Shown: positions 10,097 through 19,077 of the stretch, one piece after another
Layout: each line of letters starts with the position of its first letter
Numbering within the stretch: the stretch's first letter is position 1
Source of the DNA: Microbacterium sp. ProA8
Lineage (GTDB): Bacteria; Actinomycetota; Actinomycetes; Actinomycetales; Microbacteriaceae
Length of the DNA stretch: 64,000 bases
Assembly (NCBI RefSeq): GCF_039905635.1
Contig: NZ_CP157000.1
Location: 1,922,001-1,986,000, forward strand
Direction: 5' to 3'
The notes under the pieces: model-generated
What the model was told of the DNA's origin: nothing
The model's input: only the letters and a program-made list of their open reading frames with translations
Database searches by the model: none
Program-made: the position numbers and the translations under genes

Positions 10097-10450
10097 ATGG
10101 CGCAGTATCTGATCCTGATCTACGGCGACGAGGCGCAGTGGGATGCCCGCAGCGACGATGAGAAGCGGGCGGTGGATGCCGCGCACGGCGCGTTCCGCGA
10201 ACGGGCCGGGTCGGCGATCGTCGCCTCGGGTGAACTCGAGTCGAGCCGTATGGCGACCACCCTGCGAGCCAGGGGAGACAGGCCGCTCGTGACCGACGGC
10301 CCGTTCCTGGAGACGAAGGAGGTCCTCGGCGGGTTCTACGTCGTCGACGTGCCCGACCTGGATGCGGCGCTCGGTCTCGCCGGACTGCTGCACGAGACCA
10401 CCGAGGGCCACGGCGGCGTGCAGGTGCAACCGCTCGTCGATCACTCCTGA
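10097..10450 (+). CDS. YCII/DGPF-domain protein, partner of an ECF sigma factor
   Basis: 117-residue YCII-related protein with the DGPF signature (TDGPFLETKEVLGGFYVVD near residue 75). Its molecular function is unknown; the fold resembles ferredoxin-like dimeric alpha/beta-barrel enzymes. A strong ribosome site (AAGGAGG) precedes the ATG. The ECF sigma gene starts only 3 bases after its stop, an arrangement typical of the ECF42 group, in which one or more DGPF genes accompany the sigma factor and are often its targets. No anti-sigma gene is nearby. Confidence 0.85.
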   Translation: MAQYLILIYGDEAQWDARSDDEKRAVDAAHGAFRERAGSAIVASGELESSRMATTLRARGDRPLVTDGPFLETKEVLGGFYVVDVPDLDAALGLAGLLHETTEGHGGVQVQPLVDHS

Positions 10451-10453
10451 GCG

Positions 10454-11749
10454 ATGGTGCCCACGTCTCCTTCATCCGGCGCCGGCGCGCTCGGGGGAGC
10501 TCCCGGCCGCGCGGGCCGGGCTGCTTCGCCGACCGCTCCTGCCGCGCAGGTCGGTGCCGCCCTCGCCGATGCGCACCGCGCCGAGTGGGCGGCGGTCGTC
10601 GCGTCGACGGCCCGGCTGACCGGCGACCTGGACCTCGCCGAGGAGTGCGCGCAGGAGGCGTTCGCGAGGGCCGTCGAGGTGTGGCCGAGGCGCGGCATCC
10701 CGGATCGTCCCGGTGCCTGGCTGACGACCGTCGCGGCGAACCGTGCAAGAGACGTGCTGCGGCGGGACGCGGCGCTTCGGCGCCGGCTTCCGCTGCTCGT
10801 CCGCGAGGCTCCGACGGACGACGGCGCGTCGTGGCATTCGGACGATCGGCTGCGGCTGATCTTCACCTGCTGCCACCCCGCCCTGGCGCGGGAGGCGCAG
10901 GTCGCCCTCACGCTGCGCCTGGTGTGCGGCGTGTCGACCGGCGACGTCGCGGCGGCCTTCCTCGTGGGGGAGTCGGCGATGGCGGCACGCGTGACGCGCG
11001 CGAAGCACAAGATCGCCACCGCGCGCATCCCATTCCGGGTGCCCGACGCGTGGGAGCTGCCGGACCGTGTGGCGGTGGTGTGCGACGTCCTCTACCTGGT
11101 CTTCACGGTGGGGCACGCGCCTCCTTCCGGAGACGCCGTCGTGCGCGCGGACCTCGTGGAGGAGGCCGTCGCGCTCACCCGCCTGCTGCACGGTCTGCTC
11201 CCCGCCGATCGCTCGGTGGCGGGTCTGCTGGCCCTCATGCTCCTGATCGACGCCCGGCGCGCCACACGCGAGGAGCTGCTCGCCGACCAGGATCGCTCGA
11301 GGTGGGATTCGGCGCTCATCGACGAGGGGATCGCCCTTCTCGCGACGGCGTCGGCGGGAGCGGTGGACCGCTTTGCGATCTCGGCGGCGATCGCCGCCGA
11401 GCACGCGCAGGCGCCGACGTGGGGCGACACCGACTGGGCGAGGATCGCCGACCTGTACCGGCTGCTCGCGCAGGCCTGGCAGAGTCCCGTCGTCGCGCTC
11501 AACAGCGCGGTCGCCGTGGGCATGCGCGACGGGCCTGCCGCGGGCATTGCCGCCGTCGACGCCGTCGCCGACGACCCCGCGCTCGCGCGGTATCCGTATC
11601 TTCCCGCGGCGCGAGCCGCGTTCCTCATGGACCTCGGCCGTTGGGACGAGGCGGCGGACGCCTACGCCGCTGCCGCCCTCCTCGCCGGGACCGAGGCGGA
11701 GCGGCAGCGGCTGCGGGGGCAGGCGGCGCGGGCGCGTTCGTCCGCCTGA
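10454..11749 (+). CDS. ECF-family RNA polymerase sigma factor with C-terminal extension (ECF42-like)
   Basis: 431-residue sigma factor. The sigma2 region covers roughly residues 40-105 (TARLTGDLDLAEECAQEAF, then LTTVAANRARDVLRRD), the sigma4 helix-turn-helix roughly 130-190 (LRLVCGVSTGDVAAAFLV), and a long alpha-helical, TPR-like tail of about 220 residues ends the protein. In ECF42 sigma factors this tail is needed for activity and stands in for an anti-sigma factor. Coupling to a DGPF gene supports the assignment. The start could also be the GTG three bases later. A 16-bp hairpin ends the unit. Confidence 0.88.
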   Translation: MVPTSPSSGAGALGGAPGRAGRAASPTAPAAQVGAALADAHRAEWAAVVASTARLTGDLDLAEECAQEAFARAVEVWPRRGIPDRPGAWLTTVAANRARDVLRRDAALRRRLPLLVREAPTDDGASWHSDDRLRLIFTCCHPALAREAQVALTLRLVCGVSTGDVAAAFLVGESAMAARVTRAKHKIATARIPFRVPDAWELPDRVAVVCDVLYLVFTVGHAPPSGDAVVRADLVEEAVALTRLLHGLLPADRSVAGLLALMLLIDARRATREELLADQDRSRWDSALIDEGIALLATASAGAVDRFAISAAIAAEHAQAPTWGDTDWARIADLYRLLAQAWQSPVVALNSAVAVGMRDGPAAGIAAVDAVADDPALARYPYLPAARAAFLMDLGRWDEAADAYAAAALLAGTEAERQRLRGQAARARSSA

Positions 11750-11772
11750 GGTCGCGTCGGGGCCGGACACGC

Positions 11773-11809
11773 CGAAGCCGCAGGGAGTACGGGACTCCCT
11801 GCGGCTTCG
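11773..11809. terminator. Strong bidirectional hairpin terminator
   Basis: Perfect 16-bp stem (11773-11788 with 11794-11809) and a 5-nt loop, placed between the convergent sigma-factor gene and the small membrane protein gene. It probably serves both. Confidence 0.9.
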
Positions 11810-11817
11810 AGGTGGTG

Positions 11818-12216
11818 TCAGCGCGAGGCGACGGGTGCGTCGACCTTTTCGGCCGGCTCCGCCGCGACGGCGGGCTGGGCGTCGGTGCTGACGGCTCCGG
11901 TGGTGTCGGCCTCGGAGTCCCAGTCGATGGGCTCGACGACCTCGACCGGCGCGTGCGGGCGCAGCGTCGAGAGAGCGGCGATGCCGAGCGAGAGGAGGAT
12001 GCCGACGATGCCGGCGCCGATGAGGATGCCGCCGAGCTGGGCCATCGACTGGCCGACGTACACGTCGACACCGGTCGCGGTGCCGTCGGTCAGCGTCGAC
12101 GTCATCGAGGCGATCTTGTCGGTGGTGATGAACCAGCCGCCGGCGACGGTCGCCAGCGAGACGACGACGAGGCCCCAGAACGGGATGCTGCGGGTGAGAC
12201 GGGGACGGGTGGACAT
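11818..12216 (-). CDS. Small two-helix membrane protein of unknown function
   Basis: 132 residues from the ATG at 12216, chosen because GAGGAG lies about 10 bases upstream; the frame is open to 12267 but without a ribosome site. Two hydrophobic segments (about residues 13-30 and 56-78) flank a short polar loop. The C-terminal 45 residues are acidic and rich in Ala/Pro/Thr, probably a cytoplasmic tail. I do not recognise a characterised family. It lies between the sigma-factor unit and ctaA and shares their strand switch. Confidence 0.75.
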   Translation of the reverse strand: MSTRPRLTRSIPFWGLVVVSLATVAGGWFITTDKIASMTSTLTDGTATGVDVYVGQSMAQLGGILIGAGIVGILLSLGIAALSTLRPHAPVEVVEPIDWDSEADTTGAVSTDAQPAVAAEPAEKVDAPVASR

Positions 12217-12310
12217 GTGTCGATCACTCCTCGGGATGCGCGACCCGTGGTGGCCGCGGCATCCCACCCTGGCAAAGGACTCCGTGCGGCGCCAATCGGG
12301 TTGCTATGGA

Positions 12311-13267
12311 TCAGCTGTGGACGGCCGCGGCTGCCGGCGCCTTCAGATGCATGACCACGGCGGTCATCGCCGCGACGAGTCCGACGGCGAGCACCATGTG
12401 GATGTTGACCAGCACGATCGGCAGACCCGTGCGCGCCTGCCAGAGCCCGATGACGATCTGCACGAGCTCGACCGCGAGGAGCAGCAGCGTCCAGAGGCGC
12501 AGGCGCAGGGCAGGGGGAGTGCGCCACGAGCCGGCCACGAGCACCAGCGTGAGCGCGAAGGTGATGTACCCCGGCCAGGCGTGGATGTGCTGCATCAGCT
12601 CGGGGTTCAGCCCGTTGCGTGCGGCGCCGCCGTCCCCCGCGTGCGGGCCGGAGCCGGTCACGAGGATGCCGACCACGACCGTCAGGAGCACGAAGGCCGT
12701 CGTGATGTGCGTCACCGCCGCGTACCAGCGGGGCACGGCGAGCACGCGCGGGCCGGGCTCGGCGTACACGCGCACGACGAGGACGGTCGCCAGCGCGACC
12801 AGCAGCACCGAGGCGAAATAGTGCAGACCCACCACGTAGGGATTGAGGTTCGTGAGCACCGTGATGCCGCCGATGACCGCCTGCAGCGGCACGTAGAGGC
12901 CGATCAGCAGCGAGAGCCAGAAGAGGTCGCGGCGCTCCCGGCGCATCCGCACGACGAACAGGAACATGATGATCGCGACCGCGACCAGCACGAAGGTCAG
13001 CAGGCGGTTGCCGAACTCGATGAAGCCGTGCACCCCCGACACCTCGGGGACGGGGACGAACGAGTCCTCGGTGCAGCGGGGCCAGGTCTCGCAGCCGAGT
13101 CCCGAGCCGGTCAGGCGGACGAGCCCGCCGGTGCCGACGATGCCGATCTGCACCACGAGCGTGGCCCACGCGGCGGCGATCACGCGCCGGTCGACCCGAT
13201 CCGGCAGCCAGCGCCAGATGCGCTGCCCGATTCCGGGGGCGGTCGTCGTGGACTGATGCGCGGACAT
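12311..13267 (-). CDS. ctaA: Heme A synthase (COX15/CtaA)
   Basis: Converts heme O to heme A by oxidising a methyl group, downstream of CtaB. The 318 residues include about eight membrane helices and conserved heme-ligand histidines in FIEFGNRLLT (helix 2 region), GLHYFASV, MQHIHAW and NIHMVLAV. A conserved Cys pair (CETWPRC) sits in the first extracytoplasmic loop. The ATG at 13267 has AGGAGG ten bases upstream; the open frame extends to 13477 without support. It is divergent from the suf operon. Confidence 0.94.
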   Translation of the reverse strand: MSAHQSTTTAPGIGQRIWRWLPDRVDRRVIAAAWATLVVQIGIVGTGGLVRLTGSGLGCETWPRCTEDSFVPVPEVSGVHGFIEFGNRLLTFVLVAVAIIMFLFVVRMRRERRDLFWLSLLIGLYVPLQAVIGGITVLTNLNPYVVGLHYFASVLLVALATVLVVRVYAEPGPRVLAVPRWYAAVTHITTAFVLLTVVVGILVTGSGPHAGDGGAARNGLNPELMQHIHAWPGYITFALTLVLVAGSWRTPPALRLRLWTLLLLAVELVQIVIGLWQARTGLPIVLVNIHMVLAVGLVAAMTAVVMHLKAPAAAAVHS

Positions 13268-13345
13268 GCGGGTGGTCGCCTCCTGGCAGAGGCTCCGAAT
13301 GCCGTGCGAGACGCACGGGGCGCGTCCGCGCCGGGGTGGAACCTG

Positions 13346-13351
13346 TAGAAT
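13346..13351 (+). promoter_or_regulatory. Probable -10 element of the suf operon
   Basis: TAGAAT is the best -10 match in the ctaA-sufB intergenic region. It would give a leader of about 165 nt before sufB. No good -35 is seen. Confidence 0.5.
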
Positions 13352-13441
13352 CGAGGGGTCGGTGGCGGTGCAGTTCAAGGCACCGCGCACCACTGACAGT
13401 CTAGGCGCGATGATCGGCGCCGCTTGAGAGGGCCCGAGAAG

Positions 13442-13485
13442 CGGCATCCCCCCTCCGGTATCTCCACCGGAGAACACGGATGCCG
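13442..13485 (+). promoter_or_regulatory. Structured leader upstream of sufB
   Basis: Nested inverted repeats: outer arms CGGCATCC (13442-13449) and GGATGCCG (13478-13485) enclose an inner hairpin CTCCGGT (13453-13459) / ACCGGAG (13466-13472). It lies 40 bases before the sufB start, inside the presumed leader, and could be a regulatory RNA element or an attenuator. Confidence 0.5.
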
Positions 13486-13525
13486 GGGCGGATCACACCG
13501 CTAGGACCCGGAGGAGAACGTGACG

Positions 13526-14944
13526 ATGTCTGATGTGCTGATCGACCGCCCGGAGCTGGACAGCCTGGGTGTCTACGAGTTCGGGTGGCATGACGCCGAC
13601 GCCGCGGGCGCCGTGGCGAAACGCGGCATCGACGAGGGCGTGGTGCGCGGCATCTCGGCGCTCAAGAACGAGCCCGAATGGATGCTGAAGACCCGTCTGA
13701 AGGGCTACCAGCTGTTCGGCCGCAAGCCGATGCCGACGTGGGGTGCCGACCTCAGCGACATCGACTTCGACAACATCAAGTACTTCGTGCGCTCCACTGA
13801 GAAGCAGGCGCAGTCGTGGGAGGACCTCCCCGAGGACATCCGCAACACGTACGAGAAGCTCGGCATCCCGGAGGCCGAGCGTCAGCGCCTGGTGGCCGGC
13901 GTCGCCGCCCAGTACGAGTCCGAGGTCGTGTACCACCAGATCCGCGAGGACCTCGAGGCGCAGGGCGTCATCTTCATGGACACCGACACCGCGCTGCGCG
14001 AGCACCCCGAGTTCTTCGAGGAGTACTTCGGCACCGTCATCCCGGCCGGCGACAACAAGTTCGCCGCGCTCAACACCGCGGTGTGGTCGGGCGGCTCGTT
14101 CGTCTACGTCCCGCCGGGCGTGCACGTCGAGATCCCGCTGCAGGCGTACTTCCGCATCAACACCGAGAACATGGGCCAGTTCGAGCGGACGCTCATCATC
14201 GCCGACGAGGGCTCGTACGTGCACTACATCGAGGGCTGCACCGCCCCGATCTACAAGAGCGACTCCCTGCACTCGGCCGTCGTCGAGATCATCGTGAAGA
14301 AGAACGCGCGCGTTCGGTACACGACGATCCAGAACTGGTCGAACAACGTCTACAACCTCGTCACCAAGCGCGCCATCGCCCACGAGGGCGCGACCATGGA
14401 GTGGATCGACGGAAACATCGGGTCCAAGGTCACGATGAAGTACCCGTCGATCTTCCTGGTCGGCGAGCACGCCAAGGGCGAGACCCTCTCCGTCGCCTTC
14501 GCCGGCCCGGGACAGCACCAGGACGCCGGCGCGAAGATGATCCACATGGCGCCCTACACGCAGTCGTCGATCGTCTCGAAGTCGATCGCCCGCGGGGGCG
14601 GCCGTGCGGGCTACCGCGGCGAGGTCCGCGTGGACGCCAACGCGCACCACTCGGCCAACACCGTCCGCTGCGACGCGCTGCTGGTCGACACCATCTCGCG
14701 CTCCGACACGTACCCCGCGATCGACATCCGGGTGGACGACGTGCAGCTCGGCCACGAGGCCACGGTCTCGAAGGTGAGCGAGGAGCAGCTCTTCTATCTG
14801 ATGAGCCGCGGCATGCCCGAGGACGAAGCCATGGCCATGATCGTGCGCGGCTTCATCGAGCCGATCGCGCGTGAGCTGCCCATGGAGTACGCGCTCGAAC
14901 TCAACAAGCTCATCGAGATGGGCATGGAAGGATCCGTCGGCTAG
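13526..14944 (+). CDS. sufB: Fe-S cluster assembly protein SufB
   Basis: Core scaffold subunit of the SUF iron-sulfur cluster assembly complex SufBCD. 472 residues from the ATG at 13526, chosen over the GTG at 13520 because GAGGAG at 13511-13516 is then at normal distance. The C-terminal beta-helix core is complete, with the conserved [17 protein letters not shown] region and [17 protein letters not shown], which holds the functional cysteine. First gene of the operon; sufD follows with no gap. No sufR repressor gene precedes it, unlike in mycobacteria and Streptomyces. Confidence 0.96.
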   Translation: MSDVLIDRPELDSLGVYEFGWHDADAAGAVAKRGIDEGVVRGISALKNEPEWMLKTRLKGYQLFGRKPMPTWGADLSDIDFDNIKYFVRSTEKQAQSWEDLPEDIRNTYEKLGIPEAERQRLVAGVAAQYESEVVYHQIREDLEAQGVIFMDTDTALREHPEFFEEYFGTVIPAGDNKFAALNTAVWSGGSFVYVPPGVHVEIPLQAYFRINTENMGQFERTLIIADEGSYVHYIEGCTAPIYKSDSLHSAVVEIIVKKNARVRYTTIQNWSNNVYNLVTKRAIAHEGATMEWIDGNIGSKVTMKYPSIFLVGEHAKGETLSVAFAGPGQHQDAGAKMIHMAPYTQSSIVSKSIARGGGRAGYRGEVRVDANAHHSANTVRCDALLVDTISRSDTYPAIDIRVDDVQLGHEATVSKVSEEQLFYLMSRGMPEDEAMAMIVRGFIEPIARELPMEYALELNKLIEMGMEGSVG

Positions 14945-16132
14945 ATGAGCCCCACCACTGAGGCCCCCACCATTCCCGGCGCGAAGGGCCACACCGACGG
15001 TGCCGGCGCGTTCGTGCCGGTTCAGACCCGCTCCGAGCGTCCCTGGTCGTTCGACCCCGCGGACTTCGAGGTGCCCACCGGCCGCGAGGTCAACTGGAAG
15101 CACACGCCGATCGCCAAGGTCCAGCCGCTGTTCGCGGACGAGGCCGGTCCCCACGGCATCATCCAGGTCGAGGTCGACGCCCCGGCCGGTCTGGTGCAGG
15201 AGCGTCTGACGATCGGCACCGCGCCCCGCGGCGAGGTGTTCCGCCCCGAGGATCTGCCGAGCGCGATCGCCTGGAAGCAGGAGACCGAGGCGCCGCTGCT
15301 GCGCATCCCGGCCGGCGCCGAGTACACCGAGCCGATCGTGGTGTCGCTGACCGGCACCGGCGGCCTGGCGCACGCGCACGTCGTCGTAGAGGCGCAGGCG
15401 AACTCGCACGCCACGGTGGTCTTCCGTCACAGCGGCACCGCCCACCATGCGCAGAACGTCGAGATCATCGTGCGCGAGGGCGCACACCTCGAGCTCGTGA
15501 CCGTGCAGCGGTGGGACGACGACGCCGTGCACGTCGCCTCGCACCAGGCGCGCGTCGAGCGCGACGCGACCCTCCGTCACGTCGTCGTCAGCTTCGGCGG
15601 CGGCGTCGTGCGCGTCAACCCGACCGTCGAGCTCGCCGGCGCCGGCTCGCGCGCCGAGCTCTACGGCCTCAGCTACTCCGACTCGGGGCAGCACCTCGAG
15701 AGCCAGGTGTACCTGCACCACAAGGGCGCCGAGACCTCCGGCGACGTGCTCTACAAGAGCGCGCTGCAGGGCGCGGCGGCGCGCACCGTGTGGATCGGCG
15801 ACGTCCTCATCGGATCGGATGCCGTGGGCACCGACTCGTACGAGGCCAACCGCAACCTCGTCCTGACCGAAGGCGCGCGCGCCGAGTCGATCCCGAACCT
15901 CGAGATCGAGACCGGCGACATCCGCGGCGCAGGCCACGCGAGCGCCACCGGGCGCTTCGACGACGAGCAGCTGTTCTACCTGCAGGCGCGCGGCATCGCC
16001 GAGGACGAGGCGCGACGGCTCGTCGTGCTCGGCTTCCTCGCCGAGATCGTGCAGAAGATCGGTGTCGCAGACCTCGAGGCGGAGCTGTTCGCCGCGATCG
16101 AGGAAGAACTCGCCAAGGAGGCCGGCCGATGA
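14945..16132 (+). CDS. sufD: Fe-S cluster assembly protein SufD
   Basis: 395-residue SufB paralogue that pairs with SufB and SufC; it helps iron acquisition and cluster assembly on the complex. It starts on the base after the sufB stop and ends in an ATGA overlap with the ferredoxin gene, so the genes are tightly coupled. The C-terminal SufBD domain is recognisable from GHASATGRFDDEQLFYLQARGI-type sequence near residue 330. The first 40 residues are low-complexity and variable. Confidence 0.94.
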   Translation: MSPTTEAPTIPGAKGHTDGAGAFVPVQTRSERPWSFDPADFEVPTGREVNWKHTPIAKVQPLFADEAGPHGIIQVEVDAPAGLVQERLTIGTAPRGEVFRPEDLPSAIAWKQETEAPLLRIPAGAEYTEPIVVSLTGTGGLAHAHVVVEAQANSHATVVFRHSGTAHHAQNVEIIVREGAHLELVTVQRWDDDAVHVASHQARVERDATLRHVVVSFGGGVVRVNPTVELAGAGSRAELYGLSYSDSGQHLESQVYLHHKGAETSGDVLYKSALQGAAARTVWIGDVLIGSDAVGTDSYEANRNLVLTEGARAESIPNLEIETGDIRGAGHASATGRFDDEQLFYLQARGIAEDEARRLVVLGFLAEIVQKIGVADLEAELFAAIEEELAKEAGR

Positions 16133-16458
16133 CCGCGCAGCGCGTGTGCGCCCTCAGCGACCTCGTCCAGGACGAGGCCCGCCGGGTCGAGGTGGACGGC
16201 GTCGCGATCGCCCTCGTGCTGGACTCCAGCGGCGAGGTGCACGCGATCGGCGACGTCTGCACCCACGGCGACATCTCGCTCTCCGAAGGCTTCGTCGACG
16301 GCGAGTCGCTCGAATGCTGGGCTCACGGCTCGGCGTTCTCGCTGCGCACCGGCAAGCCCCTCAATCTCCCCGCGTACGAGCCGGTCCCGGTGTTCGCGGT
16401 CACCGTCGACGGCGATGACGTGCTCGTCGACGCGACCGTCACGCTCGAAGTGAACTGA
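16129..16458 (+). CDS. Rieske-type [2Fe-2S] ferredoxin in the suf operon
   Basis: 109-residue single-domain Rieske protein of the non-heme-oxygenase ferredoxin type. Cluster ligands are visible as CTHG at 44-47 and CWAHG at 63-67 (C44, H46, C63, H66). The ATG overlaps the sufD TGA. No oxygenase gene is nearby. Its position between sufD and sufC, conserved in actinobacterial suf operons, suggests it supplies electrons to or receives clusters from the SUF machinery; that role is an inference. Confidence 0.92.
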   Translation: MTAQRVCALSDLVQDEARRVEVDGVAIALVLDSSGEVHAIGDVCTHGDISLSEGFVDGESLECWAHGSAFSLRTGKPLNLPAYEPVPVFAVTVDGDDVLVDATVTLEVN

Positions 16459-16473
16459 AGAAGGTACTGAAGA

Positions 16474-17268
<795 letters not shown>

Positions 17269-17277
17269 GATCGACCT

Positions 17278-17607
17278 ATGACGGCGACCCTCACTTCCGA
17301 GAAGTACGACGAGGTGACCGAGGCTCTCAAGGACGTCATGGATCCGGAGCTCGGGATCAACGTCGTCGACCTCGGCCTCATCTACGACCTCGCCTGGGAC
17401 GACGAGAACGACGCGCTGGTCATCCACATGACCCTCACGTCGGCCGGCTGCCCGCTCACCGACGTGCTCGAGGAGCAGACCGCACAGGCCCTGGACGACG
17501 TCGTCGAGCGGTTCCGCATCAACTGGGTGTGGATGCCGCCGTGGGGCCCGGAGCGCATCACCGATGACGGGCGCGACATGATGCGCGCGCTCGGCTTCGC
17601 GATCTGA
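17278..17607 (+). CDS. sufT: SufT-like metal-sulfur cluster protein (DUF59/MIP18 family)
   Basis: 109-residue MIP18-family protein thought to help mature Fe-S proteins. Motifs DPELGINVVDLGLIYD (22-37) and the conserved cysteine C58 in TLTSAGCPLTD are present. It ends the suf cluster. Neither sufS (cysteine desulfurase) nor sufU is found next to it, so the sulfur donor must be encoded elsewhere. It has no ribosome site and a -10-like hexamer 6 nt before the ATG, so it may also be made from its own leaderless mRNA. Confidence 0.92.
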   Translation: MTATLTSEKYDEVTEALKDVMDPELGINVVDLGLIYDLAWDDENDALVIHMTLTSAGCPLTDVLEEQTAQALDDVVERFRINWVWMPPWGPERITDDGRDMMRALGFAI

Positions 17608-17620
17608 CGCACCGCCACAC

Positions 17621-18571
17621 CTATTCCTCGAGGTAGCGCCGCCCGGTCAGCGCCATGGACGCGTTCCACAGCGCGACGGCTGCACGCCCGTCGGTGGCCA
17701 CCGGCGCGAACGGCACGCCCTCGACGTCGGGCCGGGTCCTCGAGCCGACCGGGCCCCAGAACAGGTCCGGCGTCACGTCCGCGGCGGTGGCGGCGGCGAG
17801 GATGCCCGCATCGGCAGGCTCCGGCTCACGGCCGATGGCACGGGCCAGCAGCGCGGTGACGGCGCGGGTCGTCGCTGACGGGTACGTCCCGTGCAGCGGT
17901 GTCCTCGCCATGCCGGGGTGGGCGGCGAAGCTGCGGATGCTGCTCTCCGCCCGGCGGAGCCGGCGCTCGAGCTCCGCCGCGAACATCGTGTTCGCGAGCT
18001 TCGCGCGCAGGTATCCGCGCCCGGGGGAGTACCCGGCGGCGTCTCCCAGCCGATCGAGGTCGAGGCTGCCTCTCGTGTACAGCGCCGAGGAGACCGTCAC
18101 GACGCGCGCGTCCGCGCCCGCTTCGAGCTGATCGAGCAGCTGACCGGCGAGGGCGAAGTGACCGAGGTGGTTGGTGGCGAACTGGCTCTCGACACCTTCC
18201 CGGCTGGTGCGGAACGGGACGCTGCTGCTCGCGGCGTTCAGCACGAGCAGATCCACCGGTGCGGCGCCGGCGACGCGTCCGAATCGATCCACGGAATCGA
18301 GGTCGAACAGATCCAGGCGCGCGACCGTCACCCGGTCAGCCGAGAGCCCGAGGTCGTCGAGGAGGCGCCGACGCACCTCAGTGGCGCGCTCGACATCGCG
18401 CGCTCCGACGACCACCGAGGCACCCCAGGCGGCGAAGGCGCGCGTCGTGACGAGGCCGAGGCCGCTCGTGCCGCCGGTGACCACGGCGCGACGACCGCTG
18501 AGATCCGGCTGGCTGAGCGGGGTGGTGAGGCGGGTGCGCGAGGGCGATGCGGGGCGTGATGTCGTCGTCAT
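17621..18571 (-). CDS. Short-chain dehydrogenase/reductase under MerR control
   Basis: 316-residue SDR of the retinol-dehydrogenase-like type: cofactor motif TGGTSGLG at 32-39, LNAAS at 111-115 and active site Y187-x3-K191 with serines at 161-162. Substrate unknown. It is transcribed divergently from a MerR regulator, and the 66-base gap holds a dyad inside a long-spacer promoter, so it is very likely the regulator's target. The -10 hexamer ends 6 nt before the ATG, which implies a leaderless transcript. Confidence 0.9.
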   Translation of the reverse strand: MTTTSRPASPSRTRLTTPLSQPDLSGRRAVVTGGTSGLGLVTTRAFAAWGASVVVGARDVERATEVRRRLLDDLGLSADRVTVARLDLFDLDSVDRFGRVAGAAPVDLLVLNAASSSVPFRTSREGVESQFATNHLGHFALAGQLLDQLEAGADARVVTVSSALYTRGSLDLDRLGDAAGYSPGRGYLRAKLANTMFAAELERRLRRAESSIRSFAAHPGMARTPLHGTYPSATTRAVTALLARAIGREPEPADAGILAAATAADVTPDLFWGPVGSRTRPDVEGVPFAPVATDGRAAVALWNASMALTGRRYLEE

Positions 18572-18577
18572 GTCGGC

Positions 18578-18609
18578 AGGCTAGAGTCTGACATCAGTGT
18601 CAGGGTCAA
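18578..18609 (-). promoter_or_regulatory. MerR-type promoter and operator for the SDR gene
   Basis: On the minus strand a -35 TTGACC (18604-18609) and a -10 TAGCCT (18578-18583) are separated by 20 bp, the stretched spacer typical of MerR-activated promoters. The spacer contains the dyad CTGACA-TCAG-TGTCAG (18588-18603). The inferred start of transcription coincides with the SDR ATG. Confidence 0.65.
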
Positions 18610-18637
18610 GCCGGGCATCAGGACACGAGGAGGGGCC

Positions 18638-18982
18638 GTGCAGATCGGAGAGCTGAGCAGTCGCACCGGGGCGAGCGTCCGGTCGCTGCGCTACTACGAA
18701 CAGCAGGGGCTGCTGACGTCGGACCGATTGCCCAACGGCTACCGCGTGTACCCCGACAACTCGGTCGCGATGGTGGAGACCATCCGTTCCCTCCTGGACA
18801 TCGGCCTTCCCACCGCGTTGATCGCGGGTGTGCTGCCCTGCACCGTGGGAGAACGATCGGAAGCGGCATGCCCGGCACTGCTCGAGCAGATCGAGGCGCT
18901 GCGCGCCGATGTCCGCGCGCGCGCCGAGCGGCTCACGACGATCGAGAAGTCGCTCACCTCGTATCTCCTCGCCAACGCCTGA
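18638..18982 (+). CDS. MerR-family transcriptional regulator
   Basis: 114 residues from a GTG with AGGAGG-type ribosome site. The N-terminal winged helix-turn-helix (residues 1-70, starting IGELSSRTGASVRSLRYYEQQGLL) is typical, followed by a short dimerisation helix. One cysteine pair in the central and C-terminal part (LPCTVGERSEAACP) could sense redox or metal, but no metal-binding C-terminal loop is present. It is divergent from the SDR gene, which it probably controls. Confidence 0.92.
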   Translation: MQIGELSSRTGASVRSLRYYEQQGLLTSDRLPNGYRVYPDNSVAMVETIRSLLDIGLPTALIAGVLPCTVGERSEAACPALLEQIEALRADVRARAERLTTIEKSLTSYLLANA

Positions 18983-19065
18983 CGACGGGCCTTGCCCATA
19001 CCGGGGCCGGCGGCGCCGTCGTTTCGCACGGTGACACGCGGCGGCGCCATGTCATCGCGGCTCGA

Positions 19066-19071
19066 TAGGGT
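19066..19071 (+). promoter_or_regulatory. -10 element of the aminotransferase gene (leaderless)
   Basis: TAGGGT lies exactly 6 nt before GTG 19078, arguing that GTG 19078 rather than ATG 19075 is the start of both transcript and protein. Confidence 0.5.
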
Positions 19072-19077
19072 CGAATG

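Noticed and set aside
13493..15937. 814-residue open frame on the minus strand opposite sufB and sufD
   Set aside because: Antisense shadow; composition is that of reversed SufB/SufD codons.
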